Shown here: positions 23,099-35,884 of the stretch, in pieces
Numbering within the stretch: position 1 is the first letter of the stretch
Layout: each line of letters starts with the position of its first letter
Assembly: GCA_963930655.1 (NCBI GenBank)
Contig: OZ005608.1
Location: 434,001-498,000, forward strand
Direction: 5' to 3'
Origin: Myrica gale
Lineage: Eukaryota; Streptophyta; Magnoliopsida; Fagales; Myricaceae
DNA length: 64,000 nucleotides
Made by a program: the position numbers and the translations under genes
Notes under the pieces: generated by a model
What the model saw: only the letters and a program-made list of their open reading frames with translations
Database searches by the model: none
What the model was told of the DNA's origin: nothing

Positions 23099-25060
23099 CT
23101 CAACACAGCCTTCTAGATCCTAACCTGACCAACACCATTTCCCAAAAAAAAAATGGAATTACGTTTTGCAATGTATCATGATCCCGTAACATGAAAAACA
23201 TGATTATAGCCAATACAGAAGGCCAAACTTCTACGAAAAAACAGGGTGGAATCGCAGAAATATACTCGAAATGAAACTCTAATGCGTTATGCAATGTTTC
23301 ACCACAATGTAACATGAAAAATAATTAGTTTTAGTAATACAGAATGCCAAAGCTAATGGAAAAAAAAACTAAAGAATTTGCAGAAATGTACTTGTTATGT
23401 ACCTTCCAATGCAGGAATTGTGATAGTAGGAATGGGTCTGGAATGAGCGTGAGATTATCTGTTCCTTTTTGGGGTGTGGTTAGAGGAGTTATATAGAAAG
23501 AGGTGGGCCAAAAGATTGACAAAAGAAGGGTTTCTGTTACAACATGGAAAGACAGGTGCCAATGACTAATTGGAAAGAGTTCATACGCAAGGATGTTTTA
23601 ATGGAGAAACCTTGTCGAGAGAGAGAGAGAGCGATGACAGGCTACCTTCTTTGAAGCTTATTTTGGACATTTTAGTGTGTCTGCAGATTGAGTTAAGGTC
23701 ATATGCATTGTGGTAGGCTACTTGCCAGTGAACCAAAACATTACCAGCCAGGGAGTATAGCGTGAGAGAAGGGACCGCGGAGCTGGTTGGTGGAGACTTG
23801 GAGTTGGCGTCCAAAACTTGGTTACTTGGCCAACTTTCTTCTAATTAATCTTTTGTTTGACCGAGAACAAATTAGCCGGACGAGCGAGCCTATGACTATT
23901 TTAAGAAATCCCAGTACGAGTCCTGGCCCTTGAAGTGACAAAAGATAATCTTTGGATCAGCAAGTGAATAAAGGCTTGCGTAGAAGATTCAACAAGTATT
24001 AATCAAACCTTCTTCACACCATTTTAAACATACTGGGCAGGGGTAATTTTTTATGAGGAAAAAACACACGGTGGGTGGCACTGATCCTGCATTAACGTGA
24101 TAGCAGGAGCCGATGACACCCAGTTTGCTGAAACATTTCAATCAACTTTTAGTGGCATGAGGGCTAATTGATTATTGGACTCAAACTTATTTTCGCAGAA
24201 AATTCACCTTAATTGACGGCTTGACAAAAATTAAACAAAAGTACTCGAAGGGCTTTGTACAGTCTGATTTGGTAAAGCAAACATGGCCTTCAAAAAGCCA
24301 GTGGACAAAGGGATTAATGGATACGTATTAAAATGAAACAAAACAACAGAAACTCCAGTCTGATTTGGATTCAAGCACTCTGATTGAAAGGGACTAACAT
24401 TAGCATTTGTAGTTGTATTAATGTATCCTAGTTGACTTTTGTGATTGCATTAACATCAAATATTTCATCTTTCATCCCATGCCTGCATTAATACAACCTC
24501 CAGAAGAAAAAGGCCTATGAAGAATTACTTTTACAACGGCAAAGCAAATCATTTCACCAATGAGACGTGCATCGGTCACAAAAGGACATCTCCAGCTTGG
24601 GTGGTCTGTAATGGTAATTTCTTGTACAGTCGACATACCTGATCAGGTGGTAAAGTACGGATCACGCCAACATACAAGTTCTAGAGGAAGCCCTTGTTGC
24701 AGGAACATTAAACAATATTGGAAAAATAATTAGGATAAGCCATTCACTAAACATTTCATAGGAGATGATCAAAAGTCACAAACACAACTGCTGGAAGGGG
24801 ATAAACTACAAAAAAACTAAGACTAAGGTTCGGATAGATCATCAGCACAACAAAAGTCAGTAATTTATATGGTACAAAACAAACCCAGTTGGGTACATGT
24901 ATATGGAAAAGGTCACAATATCTAGACATATATCCACTGAGGTAAGTTAATTAGAGAAGCTGAAGGATCCCCAATAGAGGGATGGTCTACCTGAAGAATG
25001 CACAACATGCTCAAATCATCTGCAAAGGCCACTGAAAGTTTTCTGCTCTAGTCCAATGAA
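23099..25060. other. Intergenic region, promoter side of acyltransferase
   Basis: Divergent flank: upstream of the minus-strand BAHD gene and downstream of the DEK gene. It contains the 23160-23400 tandem repeat and a short GA tract (23618-23630). No gene supported. Confidence 0.5.
23160..23400. repeat. Degenerate direct repeat, two copies of about 122 bp
   Basis: Each copy has gtt(t/a)tgcaatgt, gtaacatgaaaaa, aatacaga(a/t)-gccaaa and gcagaaat(a/g)tact in the same order, starting near 23160 and 23283. The pair sits 60-300 bases upstream of the acyltransferase start codon, in its promoter or leader. Confidence 0.65.
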
Positions 25061-28000
25061 CTAAGCGTCATCGTCGTTGTCTGCATCGTCACCAGCCTCA
25101 GCATTCTCCTCAGCCTCCTCTCCATCTTCTTCCTCATCACTCATGTTATTTATAACGTCTGTAATTATATCCTTCACTTCTGCTTTTCTATGCATTAAAT
25201 CAACACCAAAATGGGTACCTAAAAATTACATTTTTCAAGTCAGCAAACTTAAACTGTAATTAGCATTATCATTCTTGTTGTTTTTATGGTTCAGATAGGG
25301 CAAAAGAAAAAGGAGATCCCCCATACCAAGTTGCCTGAGAATATCAGATAAAGTTGCCTGCATCAAAGTACAGAATATTTTAAGCGTGGAAACTTCAATA
25401 AATCAATCAATGAGATGCAGCACCGCAGTGCTACTTACAGTATTGAAGTCTACGTTCTTCAAGATGTCCACAACTACAGCATGCATCTCCTCTCTGCTGG
25501 GTTCTGCCTTTGCCTTCTTACTACTTTTGCTTTTTCCTAGTTTGAGGATAAAGTAGAAAAAGAAAGTGAGATTTATCAATTGCAGAAGCTTTTTGAACAC
25601 AATAGGATGAAATTTTTCCTATAATTTTGCCATTGCCATCCAGATCAAAATGCAACAAAACAGAATGCTAACAGATCTTCAATCATTTAAAGCATCTTAA
25701 TGCATTGAGGAAACAACAGAAGTGACAATAACTACCTTTTGGTTTACCACTTAAGATCTCTATAATCCAGACAATTTCTCCAAAATCATATCCCACAAGA
25801 AAGTAAAACAACTATACAATGCAGATATAATCTCAAATTGGGATAGATACAACAACAAAAAAGTCCAGCCAGAGCAAGAATTCAATGGAAAAAAGATTTT
25901 TTAACTGAGCAATAGAAGCATAAGAATCATAAGTGTCAATGGAAAAAAAGACAAACATATTGGGAATTAGGTATCACACCTTGATCCCTGGCTGAGACCT
26001 TTGTCTGGGATTTGCTCGGATGTTTCTTGCTTGTATCCTTCTCCTTAACATAGTCCTGGCTTTCCTTTTCAACTTTCTGTTTTTTTGACGTTGGGCCCTT
26101 TGACTTAGAATGCGAGCCAGAAGTTCCATCAGCATCACTTGTACCTCTTTTTGAAACTAAGCTAGATTTTTTTGCGGGTTTCGCAGGAGTTTTCACAGTT
26201 TTTGCAGGGGTGGCCTTTTTCACTGGGATGGGTTTCGGTGTTACTTTTTTGGCTGAATCATCCTTGCGAACTTTTTTGGATGAGCTTTTTGACATCTCCT
26301 TTTGTTCATGACGCTCTTCCTCAGATTTAGTTTCTTCATGATCGCTTTCCTCATTTGGCACTGTACCACTGTCATCATCATCATCATCATCCTGAGCTTC
26401 ATCTTTTGCATCAGAATATTCAACTTTATCATCAACCTCATCATCTTCCTCAACTTTGGATGACTGCTTCAGCTTTTTTGAAACTTGAGGCATTTGTTTC
26501 TGTTTCTAGAGGCACAAAAGGGGGGAAATCAAAACACAAAAAACATGCAATGTGATTGAGGGACAAACGCATGCATACTGCCTAGATAAAACAAAGGTAA
26601 ACAGAGAGCAAACGACATCAATCATCGATTACACCTATTGCCTGGTCAGAATATTCTCAGTGCCGAGCATTTATCAATGAGAATCTGAAAAAGTTCTAAA
26701 GCAGAACAAATCATCAAGCAAGGTGGAATAAACTGAATTGAAACCACTTCTCATTTCCCTTTTTTTGGTTGGAAGCTCTTTTTGGGGGAAAGGAGTAGGA
26801 TATTATACATATTTAAGTCATGAAGATTCAATATGTCAAGGATCAGGCTAATAATATGTCGTGTGTACTCATGGTCACAAGAGGGAGAGAAAACTATATC
26901 GAAGGCACATCACACCCAATTCCTCACCACACAAAATCAGTATGTTATGGTATGAACCTTCATACAGATCCAAAATCTCCTTTCTTTAGATGCATTTGTA
27001 TTCCCCCTCGCATATTTCAAGAGCAACATGAACACCTTCTACGACAAACGAAATACACACAAACTACCTCATTGCATATTTTATATCCACTTTACATCTA
27101 ATTTGAAATTTTCAAGCAGAAATTCAAGTCCCCATTTAACTGCAAATACATCAGTGACTAGAGGCTCAACAGCGCAGAAGATATAGAGCGAACAGGTACA
27201 TCATCAAGCAGTGCAGATCACCCTAATCCATTTAAGAGTGTGAAAGACATCCTATTCATACTGATTTTCTCCTACAACATAATGTATTCTGCAGGCAATT
27301 TAAACTGTAAAAAGTACTTTTTTTTAATAAATAAGTCAATCTCCTTAGAATAAGTGAAACAGTACAAAGGTTATACCGCAACCACTAATCCAAACAAGCA
27401 AGAAAACTGAAAAAATCGTCTAAGTCCACAAAAGGGCATGCAAGCACAGAGCTAGCCAAACAGAAAAGAGAAGACAACAAAACACCTTGCAAACTAACGA
27501 GAGAGAAAGAACTATCTTCAAAACAGCGACTATTACGCTCCCACCAGAGACACCACCAACTACAAGCCGGTATCAATCGCCAAATAACCTGCGCAATTGG
27601 ATTGGAAAGCTTCCTCTTCCAACACCACAACATACCTACCACTGTCTCCGGCATGACACAATAAAAGTTCACAATACAAAACACATGAGACCACATCCCG
27701 CGAGCTAACGGGCAATTCAGCAAAACATAGTCAACTGACTCCTCATCACATCTACAAAAGAAGCATCATTCCGCAACATACAAGCCCCTTCGACAAAGAT
27801 TGTCAGTAGTTAAAATCTTCCCAAGTGAAGCCTCATTCAAAAAAAGAAACTCAATACGGACACCAAGACCTCCAAATGCCCTCCACGGGAAAGGCGCAGA
27901 GGCCCCACCCGAAAGCGACACATACATAGACTTGACGGAGAACACCCCTCCCTTCACACCCAACCAATCCATCTCATCAGCCACCCCTCTGCGTAAGACT

Positions 28001-31000
28001 TTCCCATACAACAACACCAAAAAGGAGGAGAATTCCTCCAGCTCCCAATCATTTGCAGCTCTAGAGAACAGGGCATCCCACACTACATGATCACCTCCAG
28101 CCACAAGACAATCGGCCACCATAGCCTCCTTATTTCGGGACAAGGAAAACATCATAGGGAAAGCGAGACTCAAAGGCTTATCCCCACACCAACTGTCATG
28201 CCAGAAGCTCACTCTATCGCCATTGTCCACCCGAAAGTGGACATGTTTGCTAAAGACGTCCCACCCTTTACGAATAAACAGCCAAAGACTCACACCATAA
28301 GATCCACGAACAGAGATTGTAGTCCAATCACCCGCCATACAACCATATTTTGCAGTAATCACCTTCCTTAGCAAACCTCCATAACCACTTACTCAAAAGA
28401 GCCATATTAAACTCCTTGATATGCCAAATGCCCAACCCTCCATATTGCAAAGGGGGTACACACCTTATCCCATTTCACAAGGTGAAATTTACGATCACCA
28501 CCACCACTACCCCACAGGAAATCTCTCTGGAGTTTCTCCAACCTATTCGCCGCCACCACCGGTGTAGGAAACAAAGAAAGATAATATGTCGGAAGGCATG
28601 AGAGCGTAGATTTAATGAGTTAATCGACCACCTTTAGAGAGATACATACGCTTCCAACTGGCCAGCTTCTTCGCCATCCTCTAAAGGATTCCATCCCAAC
28701 TCTGAATATTCTTGAAAGAAGCACCCAATGGTAACTGTAAAAAGTACTTAACAGCAAAAACAAAACTTGGGGTGCATAAACATCACAAACTTCTCAAGTT
28801 CCAAACTCAGTGACACACATCATTCCAAAGGAATAATCCCTCACAAAAACATTACATATAAAAGATTCCTTGTCTTTGCAGATGAACCAAATGCTCACAC
28901 GTATCAACAGTAGAATATTGTGAGAACTGCCAGATGATTTTAAAATAGATGTAGTGACTGCATAAAAGTTTCTGAATCAAAATTACACCCTAGTATCCAT
29001 ATACATATTGCCATTTGAAAACAATATATCCACAAGCAATAAAATAAAAAATAACTAATACAGATTGCCATAGCAATAAAGAGCTATGAAGACATCGGCA
29101 CACTCAAGAAAAAATTTGCCACAAGATGGTCAAACATCAAGATGAAGCAGCTAAAAAGGTCTCAAGTAGGATTCTCAAAAGGAATACAAACCTTGGGTTG
29201 TCGTTCCACAGGTGCTTCTCCAGAGCTTGCAATGTTGCTCGGTGTTACCTTCCTTCTACGCTTTTGACCCTTCTGAAATTCATATAAGAAAGAAGCTTCA
29301 GCAACTAAATTATTAAAATCCGCTAGTTCTAGGCTATGTGAAGTGATGACATAAAATAAACCTGTTCCTTATCAGCAAGCAAGGTGTCTGTTGTCACATG
29401 TGGGGATTCCAAAAACTCTAGTAACTTTACAGAGAGTTCTTCCTGAAATCACAGCGAAGCTAGTACAGTGCTAGGCCACAGATTTATTGTAGGTGGAGGA
29501 ACAAGAATCGCTCTGTCACAACTTACCTTCTTCACACCGGACTTATTTATTGGAATATTAAGCACATCACAGAAATCCATCAATTTTTCCTTAACACACT
29601 TGTCAAGCTTCTCCTTTAACTTTGCCCGCTGCTTTTGCTGTGGTATAACAAATAAAAAGCATGGTTTCTAAGAGTAACAGAATACTAGAAACAAAGATAT
29701 ACATTAAAGATTAGATGTGGAAGGAAGCGAAAAGCATATTACAATCATAAATCAGCAAGGATGAAATGAGTATGATGACAGCATAGAAAAACAAATACCT
29801 CGTTCTCAGCCCACACATAGCCTGAAAATTGACTTATATTTCTCTTCAAAATTTGTGCCTGGACATAAATGTAATAATTGACATTTCTATAAATAAATAA
29901 ATAAAAAACCAGCCTCAATTGTCTGATGGATGTAACACCAAATCAACTAAACCAAGAAGCCATATTGGTTGTTCACCTTGGCTTTCTTTCCAAAAAGAAT
30001 CGTATGAAGTACTTGCAGGTTGTCATCTGTTTTTCTCTTTGACAACTTGAAAGCCACTGAAAGAGTTCACAATGTCAGACAAAAAATAGGCCCGGCTGCT
30101 GTAACAAGAAAATCCAGTAGAAGTAAATAGCATGCTCTAAAAAATAGTAATTTGTGGACAACAAGAACTGAGAACTTCTCCCTCTACACATGCAGAACAT
30201 TCTAGGATGTGTCAAATTGAGTGAAAACTACACTTTATTTGCAATGTGTCCCTAAACTACCATTCTGCACACAAAAAGACTACCAGTCCCTTAAACTATT
30301 TTTTTCCAACATGCCATAATTTTGATGTTTAGATCTCCACCTAGAAGGCAAATTGCCAAAAAATTGATAGCTTAAGAGAGTCAATTGGCAAAAGATAGTT
30401 TAGGTGTAACATGTTGGGAATAACGGTGTAATTTATCCTCCAACTTACAAATTTTTTGAATAAGAATCAGATGAAAGTAAACAAAGATTAAGATAACACC
30501 GGCCTCTAATCCATTCTTCATGTTTATTCACCATAAATCCTCCAATCCCGAAAAGCATAGCATTTACAACTTAAACAATAGGATCCCTCACATATTTGGG
30601 CTACTGAATTTTAATTATCAAACAGATCCTCCCACTGATGGAACGAAGAATCAATACTGTTTTTAATGTTTCTCACAAATAATGTCTTGCAATGCAATAA
30701 AGTACAATCGTAAACTAAAATAAACACTCTTTATTTGTTGTATTGGATGACTGAACCTCGTGCACAAGTAAACAATTACCCTTTCACTAGTAGTGAACCT
30801 CCTAGCCTAGTGTTTCTTTCCATGACATGGCCCCGATTCAAACAGAGTGCTCACAATTTAAGGATAGGAAGTGCCATAAATTAGATTAGGCATAAGATAT
30901 GTCAGTTAGGTTTAAGGAAGGAGAGAAAAATATAATTCCCTCGTTACCACTTAAACGACTGGCTAATTTCCTGTACCATACAATCCCTACAATAAGCCAG

Positions 31001-31599
31001 GAAAGCAACCACAACATACCATTCGGAATATCCTTAAGCTGCGTACCGCGACCCTGCAATCCCACAAGCCCAGATTAATCAAACCCCAACAAAAATGGAA
31101 CATAAAAAAGCAACTTCCTAGTGCATGCCTTCTCAATCGACAACCCTTTGCTCGCTGAAGATTTGGCCGACCTGCCGGGAGAGGGCACCGAGTACCTTTC
31201 GACCGTTTTCCTCTCCCTGGTCGGTCTATCACTCGCTGGGGTAACCGGCTCTTTGTTCTCCTCCTCAGTCGACACCTGGCTAGTCTTGTTCTTTGGCTCA
31301 CTCTGGTCCTTCTTCGAGCTCCCCCTCCGACCTCCTCTCTTTCCTTTCTTGCTCGCTTCGCCTTCCTCCACTTTCTTCTTCTCTTCCCCTCCGGCTTCAA
31401 CATTTTTGTCTTCGGATTCCTCATCTTTCACCTCTGTCTCTACCACTACCGCATCTTCTTGCTCTTTAGTCGCTTCCCCGCCTTCTTCTTCTTTGTTGTC
31501 TTCCTTAGCTTCTTCTACTTCGGGCTTGAGCTCCTCTTTAACTTCTTCTGCGGGAGCTTCGTCCTCCGGCTTCCTCTCCTCTAGAGTTTCGGACGCCAT
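25061..31599 (-). CDS. DEK domain-containing chromatin-associated protein, 576 aa
   Basis: Plant DEK proteins (Arabidopsis DEK1-4 of the chromatin type, not calpain DEK1) bind nucleosomes and influence chromatin topology and transcription. Eleven exons in transcript order: 31129-31599, 31020-31053, 29977-30056, 29799-29858, 29527-29637, 29362-29442, 29192-29272, 25980-26505, 25439-25536, 25327-25357, 25061-25218. They sum to 1731 bases, in frame throughout. The N-terminus is Glu/Lys-rich (about 1-120), followed by [10 protein letters not shown]. The SAP-like DEK core is about residues 158-290 ([27 protein letters not shown]). Then comes a long acidic/basic region with Asp runs, and a C-terminal DEK_C domain ([19 protein letters not shown] to [17 protein letters not shown], about 490-550) with an acidic end. 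Intron 1 uses a GC donor (31127-31128). Intron 7 (26506-29191) carries a LINE. Confidence 0.92.
27320..28732 (-). mobile_element. 5'-truncated L1-type LINE in DEK intron 7
   Basis: A 1413-bp minus-strand insert lies between perfect 17-bp direct repeats aactgtaaaaagtactt (27303-27319 and 28733-28749). A short poly(A) tail shows as the T run at 27320-27325. It encodes the end of a LINE ORF2: reverse transcriptase C-terminal residues (about 28460-28680, with a [16 protein letters not shown] segment) and the zinc-binding zf-RVT region (about 27400-28370, with FWHDSWCGD and [15 protein letters not shown]). The frame is broken by stops and at least one shift. It shares orientation with the host gene, so its A-rich tail and splice-like sites could affect transcript processing. 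Confidence 0.85.
30222..30445. mobile_element. Possible foldback MITE in DEK intron 2
   Basis: The left part (ctacactttatttgcaatgtgtccctaaactacc region) is imperfectly repeated in reverse complement at the right (gatagtttaggtgtaacatgttgggaataacggtgtaa region). Ends and target duplication were not fixed. Confidence 0.35.
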
Positions 31600-31986
31600 G
31601 GGAACGATCTAATCAACAAGAACAGAGATACCAGACAGACAAATCAGAGAGAGAATGCTGAAACCCAAGAGGGTTTTGTCGTTTTGGAAGAAACCCTACA
31701 ATCACTACTGGTTCTGAGGGTTTGACTTTGAAATTCGGGAACTTTGGGGCAAAATGAAAGACAGATTGGGAATTTTAGGGCGCGCTGTGAAGAAGCGGGG
31801 GTTCAAAATTTGATGCCAAATTTCGTGGGCGCGCTTCGTTTTGTTTTCCGTTTTCTGTTGTTCTGTTTTTCTCGTATCACGATCTCTCAACAATCTCGGC
31901 CCGCTAAACTGAAGATTTTTTTATGACAAATCTTGTTTTTTTTCTAGCAAGGTCGCTACTTTTTTTTTTTTTTCTAAGCAAGCTCG
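31600..31986 (-). promoter_or_regulatory. Promoter/leader of the DEK gene
   Basis: Upstream of the DEK start codon on its strand. A telo-box-like aaaccctac is present at 31691-31699 in plus-strand orientation, and ggcgcgc occurs twice (about 31778-31784 and 31829-31835), resembling the core of E2F-type sites without matching the full consensus. Such elements are common near genes active in dividing cells. The regulatory role is inference. Confidence 0.4.
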
Positions 31987-31998
31987 TACTTGCTAGTT

Positions 31999-32868
31999 TT
32001 TTTTTTTCCTAAGCAAATGTGAAATACATTTAACGGGAAAATATACAAACGTGATACCGATACATATGACCTTCCGAGGCTGGATACAAAGAATCGGGGC
32101 ATAAAGCCCATTACAACATCATAAAAAGCCCTACGGGCTGTACATCGAGGGACCATAAAGGTTGGATTCCAAATGGTCATACAGGTCTCAATATGAAGGA
32201 TCCGAAGGACCGTGAATTTGAAGCGGGTCCAAAGACCCGAAAGAAACTCCGCCGAAAGTGGTGGTCGCCAAAGGAATGGGTAGTCACGCACCGCACTCCC
32301 ACTTCCTCGAGAGAGCATCCACACTAGCAACAAAGGACAACAAGGTCCACAACAAAATCCCAACGAAATGAAAAGCAAATACACAAGGAAAACACAACAA
32401 CACAGACAAAAGAAAAGCCATTGGCCGGCCAAAATCCGGTCAGAAACCAAAGCCCCGATATACCACCAAGAACCACCGCAACATATCCAAAAAGGGGGTG
32501 AGCGCATGAGAGACACGCGCCCGCGCGTGAGGGAACACGCGTCGGCCAACGGCAACCGGAGAACGCTTGAGATGACAGCCCGAAGCTGTTGATGCCTTCC
32601 CTGCGGAGCGTGGCCACCGAAGTCCACCATGAATGACGGGATCTGGAGTTGAAGAAAAAAGCCAAGGGAGACCAAAAATGGGGGTTGTAGAGAGTAACAG
32701 GCCAAAGGAGAGAAAAGAGAAAGAAAAGAGGAAGGGGGGACGGTGGGAGGAGGGCTCCTCCCACCGTCGGTCACAGAGAAGAAGGAGATAGGTCAGACGG
32801 AGGGGGAGGGGAAAAGTCTAGACAGGGGGCAGAGCCTCTCTCTCTAGACTCGGAGGGCGAAAAACTTT
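31999..32868 (-). mobile_element. Non-LTR retroposon with poly(A) tail and 12-bp target duplication
   Basis: An insert of about 870 bp is bracketed by tacttgctagtt at 31987-31998 and 32869-32880. On the minus strand it begins with C/T-rich leader-like sequence (ccctcctcccaccgtc, about 32755) and ends in a poly(A) tail (the T run at 31997-32007). A 266-codon frame runs through it but has the odd Cys/Trp/Phe-rich composition of translated non-coding DNA. It could be a non-autonomous LINE derivative joining a 5' UTR to a 3' end, or a long SINE. It lies about 400 bases upstream of the DEK start codon. Confidence 0.65.
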
Positions 32869-33101
32869 TACTTGCTAGTTATCTATATATTGCAAACGTT
32901 GTCTTGTCTATTTTTATCCGTTAACTGCCATCTGTCTTTTTAATGGGTATTCTAGTCATCATCGCTCCATTTTCCATTTTCCATTTCTATTCTATTCGTG
33001 TCCAATTTTAAGGGCTTAAAAAAACAATTTTTAAGTTGTTTGCTCGACAGACTAGAACTACTAACATGCCTAATTTCAATACATGTGATATTATTTTATA
33101 A

Positions 33102-33612
33102 GATTAATTACAATTTTGTCCTCAAATTATCCTTTAATTCTCAAATACTCTCACAAATTTTAACTCGTTGCAACTTGTCCCTACAAATTATACTTTTCAT
33201 TGCGATTTCATCTCCAAACCTACTGAAGTTGTTATATCGAACGCTTTTTGTCCTATATAAACGATACGTTACATTCTCTTTATTTGAAAAGATAAATTTG
33301 ACCAGCTCGATTCTAAGTGAGTCATATTTTAATAAAAAAAATTAGTTAACTGTATATTATTTTTTAACTCTACAAATTGCTAGAATAATTGTAGAATACT
33401 AAGGAGGACTCAAACGAGAGTAAAATTGTCTTTTCACGTATGGAGAATGTCACGTGGATATAAAATGTTCGATACAACAACTTCAGTTGGTTAAGTTGTG
33501 AAATCGCAGTGATAAGTAACATTTTATGGGGGTGAGTTGTAACGAGTTAAAATTTATTGAGATATTTAAGATTCGGGTGGTAGTTTGAGGGGAGAAATTG
33601 TAATTAGCCATG
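33102..33612. mobile_element. Foldback (MULE-like) MITE, about 511 bp
   Basis: Long imperfect inverted repeats of about 150 bp: the left arm from attaattacaattttgtcctc through gaagttgttatatcgaacg is matched in reverse complement by the right arm. Flanking ttttataa (33094-33101 and 33613-33620) is a likely target duplication. No coding capacity. Confidence 0.6.
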
Positions 33613-33653
33613 TTTTATAATATTTAAGCTATTATTTCACAATTTCTTGGATT

Positions 33654-34676
33654 AGATATTCTATGGGAGATATGAGGTGCTTCCTATATTATTATGGTTT
33701 AAATTTGTCTATTGACTTCATTACCTTTCAAGCTATCTTATTTCTATTCATATTTTTTTATAGCGAAAGTAAAACCTATAAATTGAACTTATGCTCTTGA
33801 TGCAACTTGGGTCGATTTCGGGTTGAGAAATTGAGTTGACAGGTTTTTACCCATTCCTAAAATTTATAAAGGTAAGTCGAGAAAGAAGATGTGTTAATTT
33901 AAAATAGTAAACTATTTTCAGAAAGTAAAATCGGTGTTAGTGTATAATCTTAGCTGGCTTTAACTTCGTGAGTAATTGAGTTTAATTCCTGAGATATAAA
34001 GATGTATTGAAGCTCCAATGTATAATTGAAACTGTAGTGCAAATACACATTTTGGTCATATGTTTATGGGATTCAAGTTTTGATTTGAATATGCACAGAG
34101 TCAGTTAACATGAGATTGATGCGTTATTTTTTTTTTCTGAGAAAGTTTAAGTTCGTTGAAAGTTTAAGATATTCTATGGGAGATATGAGGTGCTTCCTAT
34201 ATTATTATGGTTTAAATTTGTCTATTGACTTCATTACCTTTCAAGCTATCTTATTTCTATTCATATTTTTTTATAGCGAAAGTAAAACCTATAAATTGAA
34301 CTTATGCTCTTGATGCAACTTGGGTCGATTTCGGGTTGAGAAATTGAGTTGACAGGTTTTTACCCATTCCTAAAATTTATAAAGGTAAGTCGAGAAAGAA
34401 GATGTGTTAATTTAAAATAGTAAACTATTTTCAGAAAGTAAAATCGGTGTTAGTGTATAATCTTAGCTGGCTTTAACTTCGTGAGTAATTGAGTTTAATT
34501 CCTGAGATATAAAGATGTATTGAAGCTCCAATGTATAATTGAAACTGTAGTGCAAATACACATTTTGGTCATATGTTTATGGGATTCAAGTTTTGATTTG
34601 AATATGCACAGAGTCAGTTAACATGAGATTGATGCGTTATTTTTTTTTTCTGAGAAAGTTTAAGTTCGTTGAAAGT
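33654..34676. repeat. Perfect 513-bp tandem duplication
   Basis: Copy 1 (33654 to about 34163) and copy 2 (34167-34676) appear identical base for base, including a 10-T homopolymer. Offset is 513 bases. Non-coding. Either very recent or an assembly artefact. Confidence 0.9.
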
Positions 34677-35880
34677 CAGATAGAAGTTTGACAGAATCCT
34701 GACTTATACAACTGTTGTAATTGATTTTAGTTACAACGATTATAACTGATTTATGGACATCAAGAAAGGCTAAGATGGTCTAGAATCCTCCTCTGCATTA
34801 CCTTTAGTATATATCATCAATATTTTATCATTGCTCATTACTTAGAAAATTATAGAAATCAAGCCTTCATTGAAAAATCCTCTTAAAGAGCCTCTATTAT
34901 TTTTCTGAGCTTGTTGTGTGCGAACTAAGCATGAAACCTTGAGATATCTCCTCTTTATTTAGGTTATTAGTTTCAGATTTGATCACCATATTTTTCCCTA
35001 AAATAAATTCAAGATATTCAGAGTTGCTGGAAAATCTCAGAGATTGCGAAGTGCTATGTTCTTGAGATATTGCTAGTTGCATATCTGGATGTTATATTCT
35101 GAGTAAGAAATCGAGTGTGTTAGATTAAAAATTTGAGAATTCTTAAGTCTATATATCACTGTGTATTTCGAGTTTAAAAAGCTAGTGATGTCTTTTCTCC
35201 GGCCTACGAGTCTGTAGAGTTTTTGTCTCTTAAAATTTGTTTTCGAGAGATATTCTCTTTGTAATCAAATATTGATGTCATTGTGTGGTAATTGTTAAGT
35301 TTATTGCATTCTCGATTAATTGTTAATAATTTTTGAATAATGCCCGAGAATTAATAGAGTTATTGGCTAAAAAGAATATGTGATAAAGAGATTGTGATGT
35401 GCATGCTTATATTGCACATTGATAAATATTGTTGTCGTTTTATACATATTGAAATTGCTTATTTTCACTTGTGAAGTTTGTTCAAAAAAGTTGTAGGAAA
35501 ATTTGTAGAATCTATTCACTCCCAATAGGTTCGGGCACTATTGTTTTGGGTCTTAAATGGTCTTGTTCAAACCGCGTTATTGAGTTGATTAAATTAAGTT
35601 TTAATTAAATGTATTTCATAAAATTCTCTAATTAATAGAAAATATGAAAAATACAAATAAGACCAATTTAAAATGAAAAAAAAAAGAAGGAAGAAAGAAA
35701 GAAAGAAAAGATGGATAGGGCTGTGGCCCATCGTCGCTCAAAAGGAGGCCCGAAGTGCGGCTCAATTTTACAGGTGGCAAGATCCTGGAAGGGGCATGTC
35801 CACACCGGGGTTTTGCTAGTCGATCTATGGAATGACCAAACAAGCCACGCAATTTTGTTCCTTTGATGGCCCAGTCGCCA
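34677..35880. other. Intergenic region
   Basis: AT-rich, no recognised feature apart from a GAAA-rich tract at 35680-35710. Confidence 0.5.
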
Positions 35881-35884
35881 CGTC

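Noticed and set aside
27766..28374. Stand-alone gene of 202 codons
   Set aside because: It is the decayed 3' part of a LINE reverse transcriptase in an intron of DEK.
31075..31599. DEK exon 1 extended to 31075 as a complete small acidic protein
   Set aside because: The last 17 codons read into intron 1; the family continues in exon 2 at 31020-31053.
31974..32774. 266-codon minus-strand frame as a membrane protein gene
   Set aside because: It lies entirely inside a retroposon with target duplication and runs into its poly(A) tail.
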